From positions 1 to 9,278 of the forward strand of contig NZ_ONER01000058.1 of the NCBI RefSeq assembly GCF_900316895.1: a stretch of DNA of 9,278 nt, given 5' to 3'. This document shows positions 1 to 6,849 of this stretch, piece after piece. The stretch is from an uncultured Methanobrevibacter sp. (GTDB lineage Archaea; Methanobacteriota; Methanobacteria; Methanobacteriales; Methanobacteriaceae). Below the pieces are notes generated by a model, which had not been told where the DNA came from, ran no database searches, and saw only the letters and a list, made by a program, of their open reading frames with translations. Made by a program: the position numbers and the translations under genes. The number at the start of each line of letters is the position of its first letter. Within the stretch, counting starts at the first letter, position 1.

Positions 1-186
1 TTCATCATAGACATCATTATAAAATGTCATGATTTCAGTGCTTGTTATATATTTGTTAGCATTTTTTGAGAGTTCCTCTGTTGACATATAAGCAGATTCA
101 TTAATGGTGTCTGTATTGTTGTCATCAGTTTCCCAACCATCAAGGTAAACAAGCACTTCTTTAACTATTTCAATTTCAGTTAGCAT
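1..186 (-). CDS. Start of a probable head-tail connector gene (3' end outside window)
   Basis: The reading frame opens with ATG at 186 and stays open for 62 codons to the left edge, so the C-terminus is missing. A clear ribosome binding site, GGTGG at 196-200, lies 9 nt upstream and fixes the start. The visible protein (MLTEIEIVKEVLVYLDGW at the N-terminus) is acidic and looks largely helical; I recognise no catalytic motif or membrane segment. In HK97-like head modules the gene or two after the capsid gene usually encode small helical adaptor (gp6-like) proteins that join the portal to the tail. The function is inferred from this position only. It is separated from the preceding gene by a possible oligo-T terminator, unlike the overlapping genes upstream, so it may be expressed at a different level. 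That a gene starts here is well supported; the product name is weak. Confidence 0.7.
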   Translation of the reverse strand, partial: MLTEIEIVKEVLVYLDGWETDDNNTDTINESAYMSTEELSKNANKYITSTEIMTFYNDVYDE

Positions 187-212
187 AATAAAAATCCACC
201 AAAATATTAATT

Positions 213-248
213 AAAAAAAAATTTTAAAATAACCAAGGATAAAATCCT
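213..248 (-). terminator. Possible oligo-T terminator or attenuator after the decoration gene
   Basis: Read on the minus strand, the stop codon of the Ig-like gene overlaps a small hairpin, AGGAT-TTT-ATCCT (248-236). A T/A-rich stretch follows and contains nine consecutive T residues (221-213). Oligo-T tracts on the non-template strand are the main intrinsic termination signal in archaea, with or without a hairpin. The hairpin lies about 14 nt from the T run, so it is not a classical bacterial-type terminator. Because structural genes continue downstream, partial read-through is more likely than a full stop. Confidence 0.35.
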
Positions 249-549
249 ATTCATCCTCAGTCATTTCTAATTCAAAGTCATCATGAGTACTGTCAACTGT
301 GATGGTTCCACCAGCGTAAGTATAACCTTCTTTGGTTAATCTCACAGTATAAGTATCATCGGCCACATCTTCAATTGTGGCTTTGCCTCCACTTGGTCCA
401 GTAGTTCCGGTATAATCCGGTTTACCCATAATATTTGAGCTATCTAACTCAATGGACACACTACCTAATGCAGATGGTGTATCATCATCATCCACAACTT
501 TAATAGTTATGTCTCTAACCGCTGGGAGTTGTATCACCAACTTGGACAT
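247..549 (-). CDS. Small Ig/CnaB-like beta-sandwich protein, probable capsid decoration protein
   Basis: This 100-residue acidic protein has the rhythm of a carboxypeptidase-regulatory/CnaB-type beta sandwich: short strands such as DITIKVVDDDD (13-23) and GSVSIEL (29-35), a turn with TGTTGPSGGKATI, then DDTYTVRLTKEGY (64-76) and a final GTITV strand. The Gly-Tyr near the end of the fold is typical of such domains. There is no signal peptide, membrane segment or catalytic motif. Small Ig-like proteins encoded right after the major capsid gene commonly decorate the capsid outside or promote surface binding, and that is the inferred role. Its start lies 35 nt inside the end of the capsid gene in another frame, with no clear ribosome binding site in front of ATG 549, which suggests translational coupling to capsid synthesis. 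The fold is a pattern judgement. A head fibre or tail-associated Ig domain is an alternative. Confidence 0.75.
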   Translation of the reverse strand: MSKLVIQLPAVRDITIKVVDDDDTPSALGSVSIELDSSNIMGKPDYTGTTGPSGGKATIEDVADDTYTVRLTKEGYTYAGGTITVDSTHDDFELEMTEDE

Positions 550-1558
550 AAAGAATGTCTTCAGCGAAGATGATACCTACATCAAACATGTAGTCAATTG
601 AAGTTAAGTAAGATTTCCTTGCAACAGAATATTCAGATTCGGATTCAGCCTCAAAGACAGGACCATAAGCAACTGCAGCAGGGTCGAGGATGATTGCAAC
701 ATCACCGAAACCTCTTTCAGGTTTGTTTAATGCATCCAATGCAACAACTGGAATACCATCAAATCTGAGTAATTCTCCATCAAAGAACACATGATCTCCA
801 GCATCGGTTTCACGATTACCAATAGCATATCTTAATGCAGCCATAGTTTTAGCAGACACTAAAATTTGAGCATTGGATACTTTACCGTCTTGAGCAATAA
901 ACTCAAGGATTAATGATTGAATACCTTTGACAATATTGTCTCTGTAAATTTTGGTACCTTTACCTTGAGGACTACCTGCAGCAGGACTTGCAGCTGCAAT
1001 AGCATCTAACTGTGCAAGTACACCGTTCATGGCTAACATACCATCTTGAGCAGGAGGCACACCACCGGAACCTGCAGTTTCACCATTCTGTAAAACTTTA
1101 CCGAAGATTGCAATTTTATCAGCACTGAAAGCAACTGCCGGAGCAAGAATGTTTTCATAAGTACTGGTGAAAGCTTCACCTTCAAGGTTGGTTTTAAGGA
1201 ATCCTTTTGGAATGTTAGTGAATGCAGTTAAAGGTACTGCGGTTAAAGTAGTTTTTAAGAATTCTGGAGTAGTTTCTGCAAGGTCAGTTAAAATGTCTTG
1301 GGTTAATACTTTGCTTGAACTTAATTTTTGCATGTTCTGTAATCTAGGGTGAACACGTAATTGTTCAAGGTCGGCTTTTTCACCGTCCATTTCAACGTAT
1401 CTTACCATTTTGATGAATTCTGCTTCATCTTCAATTTTAGTAATAAACTCTTCAGCAGGAGCATGGAATACTCCGCTTGTTACTGCATTGTTGCTGTCGG
1501 TCAAAGCTTTGGACCATTTTACAACAAAGTTCTTGTTAATATCATCAGTAAATTTCAT
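515..1558 (-). CDS. Major capsid protein (HK97-fold type)
   Basis: A 347-residue protein that should form the icosahedral shell. The assignment rests on position (portal, minor head protein, protease/scaffold, then this gene), on size, and on composition. It has a charged helical N-terminal arm (about 1-70), a central part rich in Ala, Gly and Thr with a flexible Gly/Pro loop near 163-200, and a C-terminal part with GIPVVALDAL and YSVARKSYLTSIDYMFDVGI. The latter pattern is common near the ends of HK97-fold capsid proteins (P domain closing strand). It has the best ribosome binding site of the window, AGGTGAT with a 5-nt spacer, and its codons are visibly less AT-rich than those of its neighbours; both fit very high expression. 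I see no separate cleavable delta domain, since the scaffold is in the preceding gene. Its last 35 nt overlap the next gene. Confidence 0.88.
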   Translation of the reverse strand: MKFTDDINKNFVVKWSKALTDSNNAVTSGVFHAPAEEFITKIEDEAEFIKMVRYVEMDGEKADLEQLRVHPRLQNMQKLSSSKVLTQDILTDLAETTPEFLKTTLTAVPLTAFTNIPKGFLKTNLEGEAFTSTYENILAPAVAFSADKIAIFGKVLQNGETAGSGGVPPAQDGMLAMNGVLAQLDAIAAASPAAGSPQGKGTKIYRDNIVKGIQSLILEFIAQDGKVSNAQILVSAKTMAALRYAIGNRETDAGDHVFFDGELLRFDGIPVVALDALNKPERGFGDVAIILDPAAVAYGPVFEAESESEYSVARKSYLTSIDYMFDVGIIFAEDILYVQVGDTTPSG

Positions 1559-1563
1559 GATAA

Positions 1564-1570
1564 ATCACCT
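1564..1570 (-). promoter_or_regulatory. Strong ribosome binding site of the capsid gene
   Basis: On the minus strand AGGTGAT stands 5 nt before the capsid ATG at 1558. It is the longest match to the archaeal anti-Shine-Dalgarno sequence seen here and fits the need for hundreds of capsid copies per virion. Confidence 0.8.
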
Positions 1571-1579
1571 GAATATAAT

Positions 1580-2005
1580 TTATTTTCTCATGCCTGTGAC
1601 AGGGTCACGGCCAGAGAGATCGTAATAATTTTTGACGATGACCGGTTTGGTTTCCGGTTCAACAATTTTTTTAGTCTCCTTAACAATTTTAGGAGCTTCA
1701 ACATTGTTTTGGCTTTCTAATTCTTCTAATCTTCTGTAGATATCATCTAATTGTGCTTGGATATCAGAATCAGTTTTGGCTGGTTCTTCAGCTGGTTCGG
1801 TTTCTTCAGTTTCTTCGGAACCTTCTACTTTTTCTTCTTTTTCAATAGTGTCCGGTTCAGCTTCTTCTTCGGAAACTTCTTCAGCTTCGATAGCTTCAAC
1901 TTCTTCGATAGTTTCTTCGACTACTTCAACCTCTGCTTCTTCAGCTTCGGTTTTTGGTTCGTCATAATTAGATAATAACTTTTTAAGGTCTTCCAATAAA
2001 CTCAT
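1580..2005 (-). CDS. Probable nested scaffold protein from an internal start
   Basis: Inside the protease-scaffold gene, in the same frame, ATG 2005 (residue 169 of the long form) follows GAGG at 2017-2014 with an 8-nt spacer. This ribosome binding site is better than that of the full-length gene. Translation from here would give a 141-residue protein, MSLLEDLKKLLSNYDEP..., containing only the Glu-rich region, coiled coil and basic tail. The start falls exactly at the boundary between protease and scaffold, as in lambda, where scaffold Nu3 is made from within protease gene C. This would allow far more scaffold than protease. The sequence signal is real; use of the start is inferred. Confidence 0.55.
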   Translation of the reverse strand: MSLLEDLKKLLSNYDEPKTEAEEAEVEVVEETIEEVEAIEAEEVSEEEAEPDTIEKEEKVEGSEETEETEPAEEPAKTDSDIQAQLDDIYRRLEELESQNNVEAPKIVKETKKIVEPETKPVIVKNYYDLSGRDPVTGMRK

Positions 2006-2509
2006 TTTCTTAACCTCTTTAGTTATTTTATTCAAATCGTCTGCAATGTGAATCCCATACGCATTAGCGGGTTTTTTCACGAATGATAAATCCTGAGGAT
2101 AAACGCATTTCTGTACATCCACATCACTGTAATCATAATCGTTCGGGTTCTCATATTTCGTATTAGGTCGTAGTGGACATGTGTCCTTGATGACATTAGT
2201 CAAACTGACTCCGTTAACATCACCGTTTAATATGGCTTCGTTGAATTCAGTATTGTCTGATTTCACCAGTACAACCCATGAACCCTTAGGTACAACCTCC
2301 AAGGCGACTTTTTCCTCTTCATCGGTAATGTAGGATTCCAGTAATTCAACATCATTCAAATAGACCCCGTTATGTCGGAGTGTGATATTGTTACGATTGT
2401 TGAATTTATTGTAAATGTCAAGGATATCCTCCTCATATAGGGTATCACCTTCTAAATCCTCTACACCGCATGGAATTGGACATGCACGTATGTAAAAAGA
2501 CATGAACAT
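1580..2509 (-). CDS. Prohead protease (XkdF-like) fused to an acidic scaffold protein
   Basis: This 309-residue protein combines two functions. Residues about 1-165 resemble XkdF-type prohead serine proteases: RHNGVYLNDVELLESYI with His46, then GSWVVLVKSDNTEFNEAIL and NGVSLTNV with Ser102 as the likely nucleophile, and DLSFVKKPANAYGIHIAD (140-157), matching the S-x-V-x-x-P-A-N motif that ends such domains. Residues about 186-245 are extremely Glu-rich, followed by a short coiled coil (DSDIQAQLDDIYRRLEELES) and a basic tail ending GRDPVTGMRK, typical of a scaffold that occupies the procapsid and is later degraded. The expected role is to template the shell and then cleave scaffold before DNA packaging. 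I prefer ATG 2509 over the in-frame TTG at 2512; ATG 2503 is also possible. The upstream site (GAGAT) is weak. Catalytic residues are assigned by pattern only. A second product may start inside the gene. Confidence 0.8.
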   Translation of the reverse strand: MFMSFYIRACPIPCGVEDLEGDTLYEEDILDIYNKFNNRNNITLRHNGVYLNDVELLESYITDEEEKVALEVVPKGSWVVLVKSDNTEFNEAILNGDVNGVSLTNVIKDTCPLRPNTKYENPNDYDYSDVDVQKCVYPQDLSFVKKPANAYGIHIADDLNKITKEVKKMSLLEDLKKLLSNYDEPKTEAEEAEVEVVEETIEEVEAIEAEEVSEEEAEPDTIEKEEKVEGSEETEETEPAEEPAKTDSDIQAQLDDIYRRLEELESQNNVEAPKIVKETKKIVEPETKPVIVKNYYDLSGRDPVTGMRK

Positions 2510-2559
2510 CAAATCTCGTATAAAATCAGTTTTTTAAAAATAATAAAATCTAAAAACAA

Positions 2560-3423
2560 TCAAATGGTTTCATGGAACAATATACTGCATAAACAGTTCA
2601 CAGTATTCCCTGGCCCCATGTTCACAAAATCACATGGGTATAAACCATAATCCGTTTCACCAGTAACTTCATTGATAACAACAAATTTCTCATGGATAGG
2701 AATAATAGTTCCATCCATTCCAGAATGACGTGTATTTTCCGCCTGTGACCAAACCCATTCCTTACCAGTGTATACGTCACCTTCGCCCATTAATTGAGAT
2801 TCTTTATTCATCAATAATGCTCTGTCATAATCTGCAGTGTTGATGTTATATTTCTCAATGTCTTTGGCGAAACCATCCAAGTTCTTATAGGTTACTTGTT
2901 TTGGTCGGGTCTTGCCCAGTTCAGGGTCATAGACATATTTGGTTCGTCCACCTCGTTTATAAGAATCCATTATATAATCCGGTGTGGCTTCGGTGCGGAT
3001 TTCCTCTTTGATTGTAGTATAATCTTTGCTCAAATCGTTACTGGTCTTGATAAGATTTTCAAGGTATTCTTTTTGAACATTATAGTTATTTATCAAATCA
3101 AATAACCCGTAACAATTATCAATAATACGATTGGTCTCAGCGTCAGTGATGTTATCAAGACATTGTTCTATCATCTGCTGCGCTTCATTGACAAGGACAG
3201 GATTGGTTTTGTCCAAATCATATTTAGTGAGCAAATTAGCATAATAATCTGTTAAAGCTTTACGATTTAGGTCTTTAATGTCAGTGAATATTATGTCTCT
3301 TGTTAAATCACCAGTAGCTAGAAAATTAGTTAGGATATCTCGGTTGTATTGTTCTAATCTGACATAATATTCCTTTTTAGCTTTAACAACTCTTTTGTAA
3401 TGTTTAAGATGGTTAATTTTCAT
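2560..3423 (-). CDS. Minor head protein, Mu gpF / SPP1 gp7-like head morphogenesis domain
   Basis: A 287-residue protein with a long helical N-terminal region (about 1-150, many Lys, Glu and Tyr) and a C-terminal head-morphogenesis domain at about 219-284. The family hallmarks are visible: GKEWVWSQAENTRHSGMDGT (Lys221, Trp223, Arg232-His233, Asp237-Gly238), then a Phe in EKFVVINEVTG, YPCDF (Tyr262-Pro263) and GNTVNCLCSILF (Asn276, Cys277, Cys279). Such proteins are present in a few copies per capsid, bind the portal and assist assembly or DNA ejection. The gene starts in a 4-nt ATGA overlap with the preceding mini-gene and has GGGTG at 3436-3432 with an 8-nt spacer. About 50 nt of A/T-rich sequence without a clear signal separate it from the protease gene. 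Confidence 0.87.
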   Translation of the reverse strand: MKINHLKHYKRVVKAKKEYYVRLEQYNRDILTNFLATGDLTRDIIFTDIKDLNRKALTDYYANLLTKYDLDKTNPVLVNEAQQMIEQCLDNITDAETNRIIDNCYGLFDLINNYNVQKEYLENLIKTSNDLSKDYTTIKEEIRTEATPDYIMDSYKRGGRTKYVYDPELGKTRPKQVTYKNLDGFAKDIEKYNINTADYDRALLMNKESQLMGEGDVYTGKEWVWSQAENTRHSGMDGTIIPIHEKFVVINEVTGETDYGLYPCDFVNMGPGNTVNCLCSILFHETI

Positions 3424-3539
3424 TTCTCATGCACCCATAACAGCACATTAGATTCCAGTAAAAAATCACGATTATGGTATTCTTTCCCTTTCTCTGGGAC
3501 TTTATCAGGGAACCCTTCCTGACGTTCATATTCCGCCAT
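3420..3539 (-). CDS. 39-residue mini-protein between portal and minor head genes
   Basis: An ORF of 39 codons (MAEYERQEGFPDKVPEKG at the start, ending LLWVHEK) fills the 119-nt gap between portal and minor head genes. Three features support it as a real gene. GGAGG lies 9 nt before ATG 3539. An alternative ATG at 3545 overlaps the portal stop as ATGA. Its own stop TGA overlaps the start of the minor head gene as ATGA. The protein is charged, with Glu, Lys and Pro in the first two thirds and a short hydrophobic patch LLESNVLLWV near the end, and has no recognisable domain. It could be a small portal-associated factor or may mainly carry ribosomes across to the next gene. I do not recognise the family. 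Confidence 0.65.
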   Translation of the reverse strand: MAEYERQEGFPDKVPEKGKEYHNRDFLLESNVLLWVHEK

Positions 3540-3541
3540 GA

Positions 3542-4822
3542 TCATAAACCTCCGAAATCAATGTTGGCTTCTGACTTTCGTAATTGGTATTTTGGTTTGG
3601 TTAAGTCATATTCATCCAAGTCAACAAAGTCAGTGTTATTTGCAACTCCGTCGATGAATTCCCCGAGTGTTAAACCATCGTTCGCAAATAAGTTAATAAG
3701 AGTATTGACAACAGTTTCCTTGTTATCTGCAAATACGGGTACATCGCATTTGATAGTATAGTTTTCACGGTATAAGTCATATAAGAATTCTTTAATGAAT
3801 ATGAAGAAATCTCCTTGCATATTTTGAAGGTTTAATGTGTAGATTTCCCATAATGCCTTTGATTTTTCACTATTCATTGATTCAGTTTCAGTATTATCTA
3901 ATAACCGTATACGTGGTATTTGGTAAATGTTTAAGATATCCTCTTGACAGTTCTTTAAGATTTCCTGCTCTTCCTTATTATTTTTACCATCAAATTTCAC
4001 ATAATCTGTTGTGATTGGTTTATTGGATTCAGCGAAAACTACTCCTACACCATTACCAGATGTTAATTCATCTTTAATGGATTGGGCCTTGAGTAGTGTA
4101 GAGTCATTTTCCTCATCAAACTTATATTCCGGTTCAACACCAATAATTAATAAGCTATTGTTTATGTTACCATTTACAACAGTATTGTAATTGTTATCAT
4201 CAATTCCGATACTGGTTAATATCTTCTTTTTCAATGGATACCATTTAGGAACCTTGAACAAACTATAGATATTGTCTCCGCTGAAGATGGTGCAGTATCC
4301 GAGTTTTTGTTTATCGTAATGTGTGAAATCAATTGGGTAATCGTCACCCATTATTTTAAAGTAATGTTTGGTATTGTTGAGTTTCTGTTCAATAATTATT
4401 CCTTGTCCGGTTTTAACAAATCTGCAAGTACTGATTGGTAATTGATTAATAAAGAATTCTCTTTCACTGAAACCATATTCAAGTATTGCGCAACCTGCAA
4501 AATTATAATCAATAATTAAGTTTTTCAATTCATCTTTATTCTCGTTTAAGATGTTGGTAATGCTTTTAATAGCGTTATCTTCTTTGTCATAAACTTCAAT
4601 ATCTCCATATAATAAGTCATCTTTCAAGATATTGCAGGAATTGAAAACATCCGCACAATTCAAGTAGATATATTCGCATGTAGTGAACGGAACTGGTGGA
4701 TTAATATATTGTTGTGTTGATTCTAAATCAACTGTACTACCAGTTAATCTACTGTTTAATGATTCTGATACGCTCTTGCTTATCTTTGCAAGTTCGTCAT
4801 TCGAGTTATTTATATAAATCAT
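3542..4822 (-). CDS. Portal protein
   Basis: A 426-residue protein placed directly after the large terminase, expected to form the dodecameric ring at one capsid vertex through which DNA enters and leaves and onto which the terminase docks. Supporting features are a core with NLIIDYNFAGCAILEYGF (101-118), a common portal pattern for reporting the attached solution, and LPISTCRF. Next comes a charged region ending in EEQEILKNCQEDILNIYQIP with RIRLLDNTETESMNSEKSKA (314-332), and a long helix LWEIYTLNLQNMQGDFFIFI that fits the portal stem/crown helices. A C-terminal FANDGLTLGEFIDGV motif resembles the minimal-residue turn often seen near portal ends. It starts in an ATGA overlap with the terminase stop, with GGGTGA at 4835-4830 and a 7-nt spacer. 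The exact portal subfamily cannot be named by eye; length is within the normal range. Confidence 0.87.
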   Translation of the reverse strand: MIYINNSNDELAKISKSVSESLNSRLTGSTVDLESTQQYINPPVPFTTCEYIYLNCADVFNSCNILKDDLLYGDIEVYDKEDNAIKSITNILNENKDELKNLIIDYNFAGCAILEYGFSEREFFINQLPISTCRFVKTGQGIIIEQKLNNTKHYFKIMGDDYPIDFTHYDKQKLGYCTIFSGDNIYSLFKVPKWYPLKKKILTSIGIDDNNYNTVVNGNINNSLLIIGVEPEYKFDEENDSTLLKAQSIKDELTSGNGVGVVFAESNKPITTDYVKFDGKNNKEEQEILKNCQEDILNIYQIPRIRLLDNTETESMNSEKSKALWEIYTLNLQNMQGDFFIFIKEFLYDLYRENYTIKCDVPVFADNKETVVNTLINLFANDGLTLGEFIDGVANNTDFVDLDEYDLTKPKYQLRKSEANIDFGGL

Positions 4823-6198
4823 AATATTGTCACCCTTGTCTTGTTTTCTAAAATTTTCATAACTCCCATATGGGCATAATCAGTACTGTCTAATAAATCC
4901 GGTGAAGGGTATTCTTTCATTTTTTCTTTAAGGGGATGGATGTAACCGAATTGGTTTCTTAATTCATTTATTAATGATTCTTTAATGTCTTTGTTAATGA
5001 ATAATCTTTTTTCACGTATGCTTTGACCAACTGGCCTAGCTCTTACAAACTTACTTCCCTGTGGGCTGAAATCAACAACGTTATATTTGGGCAGTAATCC
5101 TTGCCAGTATTTTTTTGCGAAGGTGGAATCACTTCCAGGTTCTCTTTCAAAAGCTATTAGTTTAATATTTTTATCATGGTGTTGTTCTAGGAATGTGAAT
5201 AGTATTTCTTCTTGGTTCATTTTTCTTGTTGCTACCATGTCTGATAGCCACATTAAACCGGTTTGGTATAGGCTGATTAGTGTGCATGCGAATTTGTCTT
5301 GTCCGGTTGATGCACTGTCTACTCCTACAACACTGAATAATAATTTATCATCAGGTAAAACTCTCAAGCTATTTTCAAAATCATCAACAGTTATCAACAA
5401 CCAGTTACCAGCATAAGCATCCCATGACCCATACATTAATTGCTGCTTAGTTAATGGATCTAACTTTTCAAGTTGTCGAGTGTAATCTTCCTGGTCAAGA
5501 TATTTGTTTTCAAGATAACTTGCAGGAACAAATGGAACATTTCCAGTAATGAATTTTTTCTTAACCCAATCATTGCCTCGACCTCCAGGATTGGTGCCGG
5601 CTCGCATTCTTAATGGTATGGGATTGTCTTCAGTTTTCCTTAACCTTGAATGTAAGTATTGATATTGGTTTTCCGGAAACTGTGTTAATTCGTCAAAGCC
5701 GATATATTGCAGTTCGGCTCCTTGGTATTTCATTAAGTCATTGTTATGGGCTAAGTATCTGAAGGTTAATGTTGCTCCGCTGCTGAATGTGAATTTTTTC
5801 TTAAGGTCTTTATAATAAACTAGTCCGGTGTCTTCTAATGGAAGTAGCCATTGTTTGGCACGGTCAAGTATTGCGTTTGGCATTTCTAAATCGTCTAATG
5901 ACCTACGAAGTATTAATGCGTCATATGTTAATCGGTTTTCACCTTCAGGTATGAATTTTTCTTCGACATATTGTAATGCTGCTAATAGTAATGCTTCGCT
6001 TTTACCTCCTCCAGCCATGCCCCCGTATAGTAATTCTTCGGTGGGGTATGTTAGAAAGGTTAGTTGGTTAGGTAATGGAGTTTTATTTAGAATGTATGAT
6101 ATTAGTTCATTTTCTTTTAATGTGCGTTCAGCTATCTGGTGCATTTTCATTCGTGTCTTGAGTGAAATATCCTTTAAAGATAGCTTCATATTCATCAT
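4819..6198 (-). CDS. terL: Terminase large subunit (packaging ATPase and nuclease)
   Basis: The motor that cuts concatemeric DNA and pumps it into the procapsid. With the first ATG (6198) it has 459 residues. The ATPase half shows an adenine-binding Gln in PLPNQLTFLTYP, Walker A GGMAGGGKSEAL (59-70), Walker B YIGFDELTQF (165-174) with Asp-Glu, and the coupling motif AGTNPGG (200-206). The nuclease half, RNase H-like, has the three expected acidic sites: GVDSAS (Asp294), AFEREPGSDS (Glu351) and LLDSTDYAH (Asp437/Asp440). All key residues are present, so the enzyme should be active. The start is uncertain. ATG 6198 and ATG 6189 sit near GGATGAT but overlap the small-subunit gene by about 60-70 nt; ATG 6150 or 6144 would shorten the overlap to about 20 nt and still keep all motifs. 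The stop overlaps the portal start as ATGA. Confidence 0.95.
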   Translation of the reverse strand: MMNMKLSLKDISLKTRMKMHQIAERTLKENELISYILNKTPLPNQLTFLTYPTEELLYGGMAGGGKSEALLLAALQYVEEKFIPEGENRLTYDALILRRSLDDLEMPNAILDRAKQWLLPLEDTGLVYYKDLKKKFTFSSGATLTFRYLAHNNDLMKYQGAELQYIGFDELTQFPENQYQYLHSRLRKTEDNPIPLRMRAGTNPGGRGNDWVKKKFITGNVPFVPASYLENKYLDQEDYTRQLEKLDPLTKQQLMYGSWDAYAGNWLLITVDDFENSLRVLPDDKLLFSVVGVDSASTGQDKFACTLISLYQTGLMWLSDMVATRKMNQEEILFTFLEQHHDKNIKLIAFEREPGSDSTFAKKYWQGLLPKYNVVDFSPQGSKFVRARPVGQSIREKRLFINKDIKESLINELRNQFGYIHPLKEKMKEYPSPDLLDSTDYAHMGVMKILENKTRVTIL

Positions 6199-6775
6199 CC
6201 ATTTCTTTTTTGGATTTGCGGTTTAATTCTATTTTAGATTCGGATTTGATGTTTCCATTAACTTCAAGTTTCTTAACATCTAATCCTAATTCTGAATCAA
6301 CAAGAGACGCACATAATTTATATGATTCAAGTAATCGTTTTAGTTCAAAAGAATAATCAGGGTCATCAGGGTCTAGGTTGTGGATTTGATTTCGTATGTT
6401 TTGTTTTTCTTCAAAAAATCCTCTAACTTCTCCATCCTGCAATATTCGATGTAATCGTAACAACTCATCATAATTATCATTAGAAACAGAATCAGCATAG
6501 ACTTTATAAGCTCCACGATAATCATATCGTTTTAACCAGTCTTTTGCACATTCTTTTTTATCATATCGAGGATAGCATTTCCGTCCATTCTCATGTTTGC
6601 AAGTCCAGTCAAAATCGTAGATTTCTACGTATTCTTTGAGCTTTAGGATGAATTGTTTGAAGTTTATTTTTTTTAAGGGATTGTCATGTTGTACTATACA
6701 GTATAACTGTTTTGTTAGTTTACTCATTTCGGGTTCTTGGTCCCCAAATGGTATTATTGAAGTTATGTCGGTCAT
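6128..6775 (-). CDS. terS: Probable terminase small subunit
   Basis: This 215-residue protein lies directly upstream of, and overlaps, the large terminase gene, the usual place for the DNA-recognition subunit that selects viral DNA for packaging. Its C-terminal part supports this: a Leu-rich helix (ELKRLLESYKLCASLVDSEL) followed by LDVKKLEVNGNIKSESKIEL and a charged tail, a layout often seen in small terminases. The N-terminal half has a cluster of Cys and His, WTCKHENGRKCYPRYDKKEC (57-76), that could bind metal and replace the usual HTH; a central helical region (about 100-160) could form the oligomer. The start is ATG 6775, with GGGAT close upstream; ATG 6727 has no ribosome binding site. 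Sequence similarity to known families cannot be judged by eye, so the call depends mainly on position. Confidence 0.7.
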   Translation of the reverse strand: MTDITSIIPFGDQEPEMSKLTKQLYCIVQHDNPLKKINFKQFILKLKEYVEIYDFDWTCKHENGRKCYPRYDKKECAKDWLKRYDYRGAYKVYADSVSNDNYDELLRLHRILQDGEVRGFFEEKQNIRNQIHNLDPDDPDYSFELKRLLESYKLCASLVDSELGLDVKKLEVNGNIKSESKIELNRKSKKEMDDEYEAIFKGYFTQDTNENAPDS

Positions 6776-6798
6776 ATTATCCCTTTTTTTATGATATG

Positions 6799-6819
6799 CG
6801 ATTCTTAATTAAGTAATCG
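6799..6819. promoter_or_regulatory. Imperfect palindrome upstream of the terminase genes
   Basis: On the plus strand CGATTCTTAA is followed at once by TTAAGTAATCG, an inverted repeat with one extra base in the right arm. It sits in the 74-nt gap between the XhlA-like gene and the small terminase gene, about where transcription would start from the TATA-like box at 6842-6831. It could be an operator for a viral regulator or a small-terminase binding site. Confidence 0.45.
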
Positions 6820-6830
6820 TATAATTAACA

Positions 6831-6842
6831 ATGTTATATTTT
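6831..6842 (-). promoter_or_regulatory. Candidate archaeal promoter for the packaging/head operon
   Basis: On the minus strand TAAAATATAACA resembles an archaeal TATA box and begins about 8 nt after the XhlA-like stop codon. A start about 25 nt downstream would fall inside the palindrome at 6819-6799 and leave a leader of about 35 nt before the small terminase ATG. In such AT-rich DNA chance matches are frequent, so this is tentative. Confidence 0.3.
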
Positions 6843-6849
6843 AGTCTCT

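Noticed and set aside
1361..1720. Plus-strand ORF of 119 codons over the end of the protease-scaffold gene and the start of the capsid gene
   Set aside because: It overlaps two well-supported genes, has no ribosome binding site or family pattern, and is on the non-coding strand of the operon.
1751..1975. Plus-strand ORFs, one Phe-rich and one Ser-rich, opposite the scaffold region
   Set aside because: They are the complement of the Glu-rich GAA-codon tract (TTC/TCT repeats), so the low-complexity proteins are by-products of the scaffold sequence.
2510..2512. TTG as start of the protease-scaffold gene
   Set aside because: An ATG follows immediately and another two codons later; nothing favours the rarer start codon.
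5828..6226. Plus-strand ORF of 132 codons opposite the terminase
   Set aside because: It lies entirely over terminase coding sequence, whose motifs are certain, and shows no domain.
6799..6819. Palindrome as a defined cos or att site
   Set aside because: There is no integrase, tRNA or second copy in the window and no cohesive-end evidence; it is kept only as a possible regulatory or packaging site.
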